Positions 55,448-64,000 of a stretch of 64,000 nucleotides of DNA are shown here, one piece after another; position 1 is the stretch's first letter; each line of letters opens with the position of its first letter. The notes below the pieces were generated by a model. It was not told the DNA's origin, did not search any database, and saw only the letters and a program-made list of their open reading frames with translations. The position numbers and the translations under genes were made by a program. This DNA is from Aspidiotus rigidus. Taxonomy: Eukaryota > Arthropoda > Insecta > Hemiptera > Diaspididae. Location of the stretch: positions 10,168,001 to 10,232,000 of the forward strand of contig JAVHKY010000052.1 of assembly GCA_035079385.1 (NCBI GenBank), given 5' to 3'.

Positions 55448-55902
55448 CTGAAACCGTAAAACAAATACAGCAGGTATCGGAAGAAAAAAGTAGTGTGAAC
55501 ATTTAAAAACTTTAATTTTGAACGTATGCAAGACACAACAACATTTCATATGATAGGAATTCAGTGGTACAAATACAAACAAAGCGTCGGGTTCGGATAC
55601 TCGGGTGCGAGGTATGCGTGAACGCGTTAAAGCAGGCTCCTACGGCTCTGGGTCAAATACTTTGACTGTACTGTATATTATGGGGATAGACGAAGAGGCG
55701 ACATTATGTCATTTAATTATAATTGAAAAATTGTTATGTCCTTCATTTGCATTTATTTAATTTTATTTTGCGATAGTGAAAAAGAATAAAAAATAGTTAT
55801 TTATTAGGTATACAAGGCTTTAACCTAAAGGGAGTGATGTAGTCACAAGTCCAAGTTTTATAAAACAAGCGCAAGGATGGAGCGTGTAAGTATAATACAA
55901 AT

Positions 55903-56045
55903 TTTTTACCGACTTTTCTAACTAGAAAAGTGAGGTATTACACCCGTAGCAAGGTCAACAGGTCAACAGGGGGAGTGGGTAATGAACTTTCTCGACGTTT
56001 TAGGGGTCCTAGATCACAACTAGCATTAAAAAAAATTTCAGGTTT

Positions 56046-56106
<61 letters not shown>

Positions 56107-57427
56107 ATTTTTTTGTCCGCGGAACTCCTCTGAAACTACCCGATGGATTTTTTTGTAACTTGGCCATATTGTAGTAGTATATCTGAAGATGTGCACCTGC
56201 AATTTTTTTGAAAATCGGATGAGTAGTTCTCGAGAAATTTTCAATTTGTTGAGAAATTTTGCAGTATTTCGAGTACCTTTTTGTCCGCGGAACTCCTCCG
56301 AAACTACCCGATGGATTTTTTTGTAACTCGGCCATATTGTAGTATTATATTTGAAGATGTGCACCTGCATTTTTTTTGAGGATCGGATGAGTAGTTCTCG
56401 AGAAATTTTTACTTTTGTTGAAAAATTTTTCATTATTACGAATAGCTGCGAGTAGCTGCGAGTAGCTGCTTACGTTAGGAGAAGCGGATTTTCCTGTACG
56501 TTTACCACTTTCGTTATCAGTACGTGTATTGTGATGAAGAACCTTTCATCATTCGACAGGTTCATTCTTCGTTCGTTCTTTACCAAGGGTTCATTGGATT
56601 TTATTTCTGATGAAACCTTTTCGTTCAAATTTAGTACACTTGTATCTCGCTTCCCACAGCCCCTAGAGCGTTGAATTTTGTTTTGTCAAATTTTATTTGT
56701 TTTGTTAAATTTATTTTTGAACGGATAGTGGCAATGGCGAGTTGTTCATTTTTCTAGCGATTTTTCATTATTATTAGTCATACTCGATAGTTTTTTTTTT
56801 TAATTATTATTTTACGAGCATTATAAACTGCACGAGGGTTATTTGCTCGGCGTTACAATCTTATTTTAGAACATTACTTGAATTAGGTTAAATTAGGTAC
56901 GTATTGGTGGAATTGAGTGGCGATCGAACGGAATTTGTTGGTGAATTATATGAAGTTGTAGAATTGAGTGGTACGTAAATAAGTTAGGGTTGAGTCGATG
57001 GTTTCCGAGTTGTTGTTTAGTGCTGCATTGATATTGGAAGATATATTTAGGGAGGTTCGAGTGGGTTGCAGGACGGGGCATGAGAAAATAAAATGATCAA
57101 CTGATAAATTTTCTTGGAGACAGTGAGGGCATGATGGAGGAGCGAGATTAGTGAGAAGATAAGTATGAGTAAGACGAGTGTGGCCTATTCGCAGCCGAGC
57201 TAAAATGACCTCCTCTTGCCTTGAATTTCGTTGGCATGAGGACCAAAATGTGGGTTCACGTTTTATTTTTCTTAATTTGTTATTCGACTGATTTTAGTGA
57301 AAACCTTGAGTTTGAATGATTAAGTACAATTTTTTAATCTTCACCAAGTGTGCTGATGCGAGACTATACCTGGGTGATTTCACTCTTAATTAATAATTGA
57401 TTTATTTGTCATTTTTTCATGTATGGG
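55903..57427 (+). repeat. Family X, copy B, part 1
   Basis: Collinear with copy A from its start to the GTATGGG site, with the tandem ~160-bp pair and the LINE fragment. It carries an expanded AT run. Copy B resumes at 62421 after a Gypsy insertion. Confidence 0.85.
56051..56104. repeat. (AT)n microsatellite
   Basis: About 27 TA repeats at the site where copy A has only 7, showing expansion within family X. Confidence 0.95.
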
Positions 57428-57766
57428 TGTAAGAATCCCTCGTTCACCTCGTATTCTCTCTCTTGTCTTTCTTTTCATTTCTCGCGTTTATCTATTCGAT
57501 AACAAGAATGAACGTGATCCTTCTTTTCTATTCGATTTTTCCATACACTCTTTTATATTGTAAATGTACAAATCAGTTCAATTATTTTTGCTTCACGCTA
57601 TACACGCGTTGTACTCATATCGCTTTGTTCCTTTAATTTTAATATTCTTCTTTTCGCTATACTTATACTCGTACGAAAACGACTTGTTTCTGAATAAATT
57701 TGATTAAAATTCATTCGTACTTTCGTTTTCGGGTTATTTGGTGACGATTCGAAGAGAATTCTTACA
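57428..57766 (+). repeat. 5' LTR (339 bp)
   Basis: TGTAAG...TTACA ends; appears identical to the 3' LTR, implying a very recent insertion. Confidence 0.95.
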
Positions 57767-57804
57767 AATTCAGAAACTCAGTTTCGTGTGTACTCTTGTG
57801 TATA

Positions 57805-58980
57805 ATGCCGACAAAGATTCGTTTTTCTTTCGTTTCCGAGGCCTCTTCGTCAAATCCGCATACGACGGTAGTAAAAGTCAAACGCATGCAAATCGAAGAT
57901 GAAGAGGTTATTTACGTTTTCCCTAATCACCTACAGAGTATTGACCAACATGAAGAACTCATGAAAACTTCGGCGGCTAAACTTGCTAAAAAAGCCCTGA
58001 CGGTTCGTGGGCATTCCCGAAACCCATATATCACACTACCGGATGATTTGGCCAAATTATACATTGACCAGGATGGAAATGCGGTTTTTAACGACGAATT
58101 GTTGGAAGAATTTTTCGACATTACCCCTTGCACTTCGCAGCAAACTGTTAACACTGCGCCCACAGCTGTCGATATCCAGGTACAAAAATCTCTTTCTTCC
58201 CTTTTGAAGGATACGGTTATCGGAAAATTTGGATCGAAACCTACTAACGCTACTGGCTGGCTCGATTCATTTGAATCCGAATGTACACGATTAAGGATCC
58301 CTGAAAATCGATATTGGGAAGCCATTCGCCTATTTATGGAAGGTACAGGTCTGGATTGGTACGAGTCTGCCTTAGTTGAACTAAAACTCGCAACCTGGAA
58401 TCGTTGGCGATCGTCTTTCCTGGATGCTTTCACTCAGAAAGGATGGTCAGATGCCCGAGCAGCAATTTCTTTTCGCTTTATTTCTGGATCCCTCTCGGAG
58501 TATGCGCTCAAAAAGTTAAATTTACTCGTTAATTTCAATCCAAAAATGGACGAAGACACGAAGATCGCTCTCATCGTTATTGGTCTACCTTTTTCGGTTC
58601 AAGAACGTATCGATAAATCAGACATCGCTTCGGTCAGTAAACTACTATCTAAGGTAAATTCTTTTCACCGTCCGTCACAGCCAATTTCAGGTACTCGTTT
58701 TATACAGGCATCTTCGTCTACCTCTTCTAACATTTCTCCTTTTAATTCGATAAAACCTCGTTCACCGTGTTCATATTGCGAGAAGAAGGGTTTTCACGGC
58801 CGTATGCATTCCGAGACCAATTGTAAAACAAAATATTATGATAATTTACGCAATAATTCTAACGGCCAAACTAACCTAAAAAACTCTTCTTTCAGTAGAC
58901 AAAATTTTGAAAAGAAATCGATTAATAACATCGAACTCCAAAATCTTCTGGAAGAAATCGAAACGGAGTCAAAAAACTAA
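57805..58980 (+). CDS. gag of the young Gypsy element
   Basis: 391 codons from ATG 57805 to TAA 58980, intact. Capsid-like helical middle (TNATGWLDSFESEC, WYESALVELK, WRSSFLDAF) resembling retrotransposon gag. Then a single Cys/His knuckle variant, CSYCEKKGFHGRMHSETNC (C-x2-C-x5-H-x3-H-x4-C). The last codons before the stop form A AAA AAC (58971-58977), a canonical -1 frameshift heptamer, and the -1 frame runs into the protease. Confidence 0.85.
   Translation: MPTKIRFSFVSEASSSNPHTTVVKVKRMQIEDEEVIYVFPNHLQSIDQHEELMKTSAAKLAKKALTVRGHSRNPYITLPDDLAKLYIDQDGNAVFNDELLEEFFDITPCTSQQTVNTAPTAVDIQVQKSLSSLLKDTVIGKFGSKPTNATGWLDSFESECTRLRIPENRYWEAIRLFMEGTGLDWYESALVELKLATWNRWRSSFLDAFTQKGWSDARAAISFRFISGSLSEYALKKLNLLVNFNPKMDEDTKIALIVIGLPFSVQERIDKSDIASVSKLLSKVNSFHRPSQPISGTRFIQASSSTSSNISPFNSIKPRSPCSYCEKKGFHGRMHSETNCKTKYYDNLRNNSNGQTNLKNSSFSRQNFEKKSINNIELQNLLEEIETESKN
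58971..58977 (+). promoter_or_regulatory. -1 ribosomal frameshift heptamer A AAA AAC at the gag stop
   Basis: In gag frame the heptamer reads A AAA AAC with the TAA stop directly after it. The -1 frame is open and encodes the protease (LYDPGSNAS). This is the X XXY YYZ form used by retroviruses and some retrotransposons. Confidence 0.7.
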
Positions 58981-59154
58981 TTACGCCTCCGCTTTTAGTT
59001 CTGAACGTTTCAGCTAACGGAATCCCTGGCGAATGCCTTTACGACCCGGGTTCTAATGCATCTACAATCTCTTTAGATATGCTCAATAAATTAAAAAAAA
59101 AATATTTATTTACCGCTAAAACGAAAGTTCAGCACTATGAGTGGAGAGAATAAT
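58978..59154 (+). CDS. Protease segment in the -1 frame
   Basis: Reached from gag by a -1 shift. PLLVLNVSANGIPG.. then the active-site-like LYDPGSNAST (Asp-Pro-Gly-Ser instead of DTG/DSG). The frame stops at 59152-59154. The rest of the protease and the RT are in the +1 frame after the A10 run at 59093-59102, where FSTMSGE is read. The C-terminal half of the protease is therefore in the next ORF. Confidence 0.65.
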
Positions 59155-62025
59155 CTTATTGGTATCACAATCATTGATTTAAAAATTTTAAATATCACAA
59201 AAAGGGTGGTAGTGTACGTACTAAATTCCCCTTTTTGCAAGTTTGATTTCGTTCTTGGTTTAGACCTCATTCCAGTTTTTGGTCTGGCTTTAGATGACTC
59301 TCTTAATATTTCTCAAAATATAAACGCTAATCCTCAAAAAAATTTATCCCAATCGAAAACAGTTAGTTCCGCTAACAATACTTGCCAAATTAATTGGAAT
59401 GAATCAATCCCTGTTGAACTTTTTGAAGCAAAGGTAGCTCATTTAAATTTTAAAAAACGCTCCATTATAAGAAAGTTTATTGAAAAACACAGTTCACTTT
59501 TTGCCAAAGATGCTTTTGACATCGGTTCGGTAAAAAACTACGAAGCACATATTACTCTTTCTGAGAATAAATACGTTTCTAAAAAGCCCTACCGATGTTC
59601 TTATCAGGATCAAGCTGAAATTGAGCGGCAAGTAGCGGAACTCTTGAATCACGGTATGATACGAGAATCAAGTTCTCCTTTTGCATCTCCAGTAACAATG
59701 CAATTTAAAAAATCTGGTATAGATAACTTGAAAGAAAAAACTCGCATGTGCATTGACTTTCGGGAATTAAATAAGTTAATCATTCCCGAAAGTCAACCTT
59801 TTCCGTTAATCGAGGATATTATCGCTTTAGCTGGAGACTGCGTATGGTTTTCGGCCCTGGACATAAATTCCGCTTTCTGGGCAATCCCAATTTGTGTTGG
59901 CGATCGGCCGAAAACTGGGTTTGTTACAAAAAACGGACATTATGAATGGCGCTCGATGCCTTTCGGATTAAAAAATGCGGCTCCTCTTTTTCAAAGAATA
60001 TTATCAGGTATTATTCGACGCCACAATCTCTCTAAATTTTGTGTTAACTACTTGGATGACATTTTAATATTTTCTAAAACATTCGAGGAGCACATGACGC
60101 ATCTCGAAGCGCTGTTTGACGCAATTAAGGAAGAAGGTTTCCGCTTAAAATTTGTGAAATGCAATTTTGCTTCAAAATCTATTAAATACTTGGGACATTT
60201 ATTGGGGCAGAACTCCGTCCAACCTCTTCAAGATAACTTGGCTGCTATCAAGGAATTTCCCACTCCAAAAAACCGCAGGAATGTCCGACAATTCCTTGGA
60301 AAAATTAATTTTTATAGAAAATTCATTCCAAAATCGGCCACCCTCCTCGAACCATTTCATCGGCTTCTTCGAAAGAATATTCCTTTTGTCTGGTCTGCTC
60401 AATGTCAAGATAGTTTTTCAATGGTAAAAAGGCTTCTAACCTCGGCCCCAATTCTGGCCATATTTGACCGTTCAAAACCCATCATAATCTATACCGACGC
60501 CAGCGGAGTAGGGGTTGCCGCCGTCTTAAAACAGATTCAAGCCGACGGTTCCCAGAAACCGGTCGCTTATTTTTCGAGAAAACTATCTACTACCCAACAA
60601 AAAAAGAAGGCCGTATACATTGAAGCTATAGCTATCCGTGAAGCCATCCGTTATTGGCGTTTTTGGCTAATGGGTCAGAAGTTCACCGTGATCACCGATC
60701 ACAAACCTTTAGAAAACTTAAATCTAAAAGCCCGCACGGATGAGGAGCTAGGAGACCTCGCCCAGGAACTCTTGCAGTTTGATTTTAAAGTTGAATATCG
60801 CCCCGGTGCTTTCAATTCGGAGGCCGATTGCCTCTCCCGAAACCCTGTCTTAGAATGCATTCCTGATGAACTTTCTGAACCTATTCTACCTTTTGTAAAT
60901 TTTCTCACTATTGAAGAAATTCGTGAGAGCCAAAAGTCAATTGATAAAATAGATTCCGACGTTTTAAAATCCGATGTGATTATCCGTTGTATTAAGGGAA
61001 AAAAATGTATTGTAATCGATAAAATTTTTGGCAAAAATTTAGCTAAACTGGTCCACTTACGTTTTGGCCACATTGGTTTTAAGCATGTCATGCTAATTAT
61101 TCGCAAACATTTTTATTTCGCCGGTATGACCGCTATTATACGCGAATTATGTTCAAAATGCTCAGTCTGTAGAAAAAACAAAACACGCAGGCAAAAACGC
61201 AGCGGAAAACTGGGAATTTTTGGCCCTGCATCTTCCCCTTACGAAATCATGTCTTTGGACACCATCGGTGGATTCGGTGGAAACAACTCGCCTAAACGTT
61301 ATCTTCATCTTTTAGTAGATAATTTTACTCGATTCGCATTTACCCTTTCATCTAAAGGTCAATCCTCTCAGGATATGATAAAACTCGTTGATTCCGTTCA
61401 TCGCCGTCATCCTATCGGCACCTTGTTAACCGATCAATACGGCAGCCTATCTTCTGACGAGTTTGAGAAGTATTGTTCAAATTCAGGTATTCGCCATATT
61501 TTTGTCGCGGTTGATAGTGCCTTTTCAAACGGCCTTAATGAACGTTTGAACCAAACTTTGGTAAATCGTATAAGATGTAACAAAAACGACGAATCTGCAC
61601 CCATTCGCGCTTGGTCCACTATTGCAAACCAATGTGTCTCACAGTACAATGATACTCCCCACAGTGTCACTCTTTTCGCACCGTCTTACCTTTTAAACGG
61701 GTGCTCCAAAAATATTATTCCCAATATTCTAGTTGATCCCCCCAATTTAGACGCAGATCGAAAGTTAGCTTTTGAAAGAACAATTCGTTCTCATAATTAC
61801 AACAAATCCCGCTATGATAAAAATAAGTTGGATATAAAATTTTCGGTCGGCGACCTTGTATACATAGACAACGGAAATATATTAAATCGTAATAAGTTGG
61901 ACGAGGTTCGCATAGGCCCATTCCCAATTTCTCGCAAACTTTGTGAAACGGTGTTCGAAATCAAAGTTGGCTATGGAAATTTTTCTAGGAGGTTATACCA
62001 TGTAAGTAAAATGTTAAAATTATGA
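59137..62025 (+). CDS. pol of the young Gypsy element: protease end, RT, RNase H, integrase
   Basis: 962 codons uninterrupted; the ATG at 59137 is probably not the real start, since pol should be fused to protease. FDFVLGLDLI closes the protease. RT: MCIDFRELNKL, FSALDINSAFW, active site CVNYLDDILIF (near residue 305). RNase H: IIYTDASGVG, ITDHKPLENL. Integrase: HLRFGHIGFKH..CSKCSVC zinc motif, then catalytic D708, D766 and E802, a D-D-35-E spacing. No chromodomain or env recognised. The C-terminus ends 57 bp before the 3' LTR. With identical LTRs, this copy may still be active apart from the A10 frame question. Confidence 0.9.
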   Translation: MSGENNLIGITIIDLKILNITKRVVVYVLNSPFCKFDFVLGLDLIPVFGLALDDSLNISQNINANPQKNLSQSKTVSSANNTCQINWNESIPVELFEAKVAHLNFKKRSIIRKFIEKHSSLFAKDAFDIGSVKNYEAHITLSENKYVSKKPYRCSYQDQAEIERQVAELLNHGMIRESSSPFASPVTMQFKKSGIDNLKEKTRMCIDFRELNKLIIPESQPFPLIEDIIALAGDCVWFSALDINSAFWAIPICVGDRPKTGFVTKNGHYEWRSMPFGLKNAAPLFQRILSGIIRRHNLSKFCVNYLDDILIFSKTFEEHMTHLEALFDAIKEEGFRLKFVKCNFASKSIKYLGHLLGQNSVQPLQDNLAAIKEFPTPKNRRNVRQFLGKINFYRKFIPKSATLLEPFHRLLRKNIPFVWSAQCQDSFSMVKRLLTSAPILAIFDRSKPIIIYTDASGVGVAAVLKQIQADGSQKPVAYFSRKLSTTQQKKKAVYIEAIAIREAIRYWRFWLMGQKFTVITDHKPLENLNLKARTDEELGDLAQELLQFDFKVEYRPGAFNSEADCLSRNPVLECIPDELSEPILPFVNFLTIEEIRESQKSIDKIDSDVLKSDVIIRCIKGKKCIVIDKIFGKNLAKLVHLRFGHIGFKHVMLIIRKHFYFAGMTAIIRELCSKCSVCRKNKTRRQKRSGKLGIFGPASSPYEIMSLDTIGGFGGNNSPKRYLHLLVDNFTRFAFTLSSKGQSSQDMIKLVDSVHRRHPIGTLLTDQYGSLSSDEFEKYCSNSGIRHIFVAVDSAFSNGLNERLNQTLVNRIRCNKNDESAPIRAWSTIANQCVSQYNDTPHSVTLFAPSYLLNGCSKNIIPNILVDPPNLDADRKLAFERTIRSHNYNKSRYDKNKLDIKFSVGDLVYIDNGNILNRNKLDEVRIGPFPISRKLCETVFEIKVGYGNFSRRLYHVSKMLKL

Positions 62026-62081
62026 TTACATTTGTAATTTTCCTTCCTGTTTCCTCGCTCGAAATGTCTGGGAAGGGGGGA

Positions 62082-62420
62082 TGTAAGAATCCCTCGTTCA
62101 CCTCGTATTCTCTCTCTTGTCTTTCTTTTCATTTCTCGCGTTTATCTATTCGATAACAAGAATGAACGTGATCCTTCTTTTCTATTCGATTTTTCCATAC
62201 ACTCTTTTATATTGTAAATGTACAAATCAGTTCAATTATTTTTGCTTCACGCTATACACGCGTTGTACTCATATCGCTTTGTTCCTTTAATTTTAATATT
62301 CTTCTTTTCGCTATACTTATACTCGTACGAAAACGACTTGTTTCTGAATAAATTTGATTAAAATTCATTCGTACTTTCGTTTTCGGGTTATTTGGTGACG
62401 ATTCGAAGAGAATTCTTACA
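62082..62420 (+). repeat. 3' LTR (339 bp)
   Basis: Pairs with the 5' LTR; preceded by the polypurine tract. Confidence 0.95.
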
Positions 62421-63294
62421 TGGGTACATAATTAATAGTGGTTCATAGTTGATTTGAGGTGTCAAAAGAGATAAAAAGATTATTTTCAATTGGGACTGGC
62501 TTTTTTGAGTGAGATTTGAGATTAGACTAACGAGTAAACCGGGCTTGGGTGCTATATATTTTTACCGAATTTTCTAGCTAGAAAAGTGAGGTATTTTGTT
62601 AATACGTTTGGAATGGTTGAAGCGTGAGGGAAGGAATGAGGGGTTGACTATTGGGTGATTGGTTGCTTCTTTCGTTTAGACATCGATTTTTTTAGTTGTT
62701 CGGGATCTCGTTGTAGCTGGATTCCCAGATGAAGAATTTTGGGGTGGAGTGTGCATAGAAAATGGTGGTATGATAGCGTGAAGGCAATTTATGAGTGCAC
62801 GAGAGGAATAGCAGCTGGAGATAGCTTTAAGAGATGCCAGGAATCGGAAGTGATGAAGAATTGAACCACTCAGCACTAATATACAGTATACTAGACTAAT
62901 AATATGCTAAGAATAACGTATGAGAAATAAAAATGATTGTAGAGCTCTTTTATTTTATTAGAAACAACTGTTATAGCCTCGTAGCAGTTTGGACAGGGGT
63001 AGGGGGAGTAGTTTTTCCGGAGACGTTTTGTAGGTTTTAGATGACTCTTAGCCTAAATTATAACAAAATTCAGGTTTCCTTATTGGATTATAGGTATTTT
63101 TACTCTGTTATCTGTTGATGTGACATCGTAGTGATAGAATTTATAAACTGAGTTTTATTGTTTATTCTACAAATGTTTGACATGATTGACAGGTCATTGG
63201 TATTTAATTTAAAGAGAGGGAGTGACTCTCTCAATGTTTCTTGCATTGTGGGAAGAAAAGTCGTGTACTACTCACGCGACTGCGTGAGTGTTTT
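62421..63294 (+). repeat. Family X, copy B, part 2
   Basis: Continues copy B (TGGGTACATAATTAATAG..) to the terminal hairpin (63270-63289) and T run. Collinear with 19074-19953. Confidence 0.85.
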
Positions 63295-63312
63295 CTTTAA
63301 TACGTTCCGTCT

Positions 63313-63803
63313 CGAGTATCAGGCCGGAATATTAAAGCTGGCACCGTCGCGATGATGAAAAATACAGGGCTAAGTTTGAATTTTATACAGGCACGTTAAT
63401 CATTGATTTGCAAACAGTATTCGATTCGGCGGGGAAAAAGTTCATAAATATTATATGGAAAGAGTAAACGATTGTCGATTTTTTGAACTTGGTGTCGTTA
63501 AGATCAATCAACTACAAAGCGAGTTATTAACGTTTTCAAATAAAAAGTGGCAAAGCGCGGTACCTACATGTAGCGCGCTTTGCCCTCTGTCTGACTTTTT
63601 ATTTGAAAACGTTAATAACTCACTTTGTAGTTGATCAATCTTAACGAGAATCAAAAAACGTTGGCTCTTTAGATGACGTTCTCTGTTTTTTTTTTCCAAA
63701 ACCTTCACCATATTTGTGTACAATCAAGTTTTTCAATGTTCTCCCACAAATTTCAGCCCCGTCCGACGTTGTCAAGTTTTGAATATTCCGGCCTGATACT
63801 AGA
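63313..63803. mobile_element. MITE with a large internal palindrome
   Basis: Ends AGTATCAGGCCGGAATATT (63315) and the complement (63784-63802) face each other. Inside, 63491-63541 and its complement 63588-63642 form arms of about 50 bp (ATCAACTACAAAG.., AACGTTTTCAAATAAAAAGT), enclosing a second stem GGCAAAGCGCG / CGCGCTTTGCC. No coding content; TSD not confirmed. Confidence 0.65.
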
Positions 63804-64000
63804 GATGGCCATGGTATAACCCGTAACTTGAGCCTGTGACTGAACCATCTAGTTTATCTATCAAAAGTGGCAGCCCGTGACTAAAACAGCTATAGTTTAC
63901 CTATTGAAAACAGCTGATTAATGGGCAGTTTTACCAGCACGTATAAAAAAAAAGTAAGTTAATTACAACTAGTACTTTACTTTATTTACAAAATTCCCCC
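63804..64000. other. Window end, no gene recognised
   Basis: Two related phrases (GAGCCTGTGACTGAACCATCTAG, GCAGCCCGTGACTAAAACAGCT) repeat about 50 bp apart. Nothing else. Confidence 0.3.

Larger units (their letters stand above)
57428..62420 (+). mobile_element. Young Gypsy-type LTR retrotransposon inserted in family X
   Basis: 4993 bp with two 339-bp LTRs (TGTAAGAATCC..GAATTCTTACA) that I could not distinguish by eye, and a 4-bp TSD tggg (57424-57427, 62421-62424). Family X reads through cleanly once it is removed. Polypurine tract GGGAAGGGGGGA ends at 62081. No obvious primer-binding site follows the 5' LTR. Gag-pol only, no env. Confidence 0.95.

Noticed and set aside
56038..56433. 131-codon minus-strand frame (and 17635-18102)
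   Set aside because: Translation of the duplicated ~160-bp repeat in family X; the two halves are the same repeat and an AT run is included.

Overview
The window is nuclear DNA from a eukaryote, almost certainly an arthropod and probably an insect. It has spliced exons with GT/AG borders, AT-rich spacers, microsatellites and a very dense, nested set of transposable elements. The host-gene evidence is thin. The 3' half of a LAMMER/CLK kinase (Doa-like) lies at 5.4-6.4 kb on the + strand. Two exons of a protein with a farnesoic-acid O-methyltransferase-type domain lie at 52.0-53.6 kb on the - strand. Nearly everything else is mobile DNA or its debris.

Layout. 0-5.3 kb: a hairpin-ended repeat tail, Helitron fragments, a MULE transposon (FAR1-like finger, DDE core, SWIM finger, plus an out-of-frame RING-like tail) inserted in a Helitron, a (CA)n run and two MITEs. 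5.4-6.4 kb: Doa-like kinase exons. 7.4-9.9 kb: hAT-type MITEs. 11.3-15.3 kb: a two-ORF LINE whose tail was hit by a Helitron, itself hit by a pogo/Tigger-like element. 17.6-20.0 kb: mosaic repeat family 'X'. 21.1-21.4 kb: a tRNA-derived insertion ending in a hairpin with a TAATATTAC loop. 22.4-23.4 kb: a BEL/Pao relic. 23.6-26.0 kb: a terminal-inverted-repeat (TIR) unit carrying a minisatellite with higher-order structure.

26.8-42.4 kb: the most interesting locus. Two 576-bp inverted repeats, nearly identical, enclose a minus-strand coding region of about 1.5 thousand codons. It has N-terminal Cys/His modules and a C-terminal region with FEN/PIN-nuclease-like acidic motifs. The coding region is split by a Gypsy-type LTR retrotransposon (30.86-38.46 kb, TSD tgtgt) and by a Helitron (28.29-29.24 kb), and carries a 19-bp duplication, a frameshift and a stop.

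42.5-49.5 kb: mostly unrecognised, with a foldback region holding five TGACGTCA palindromes. 49.6-51.8 kb: a Penelope-like element (RT plus GIY-YIG) with an inverted copy of its 3' part and a 14-bp TSD. 53.9-63.3 kb: two more family-X copies, one split by a very young Gypsy element (identical 339-bp LTRs, TSD tggg). Its gag stop is preceded by a canonical A AAA AAC slippery site. 63.3-63.8 kb: a MITE containing a large palindrome.

All positions and comparisons were made by eye from the sequence. Family names rest on recognised motifs; no database search was possible.
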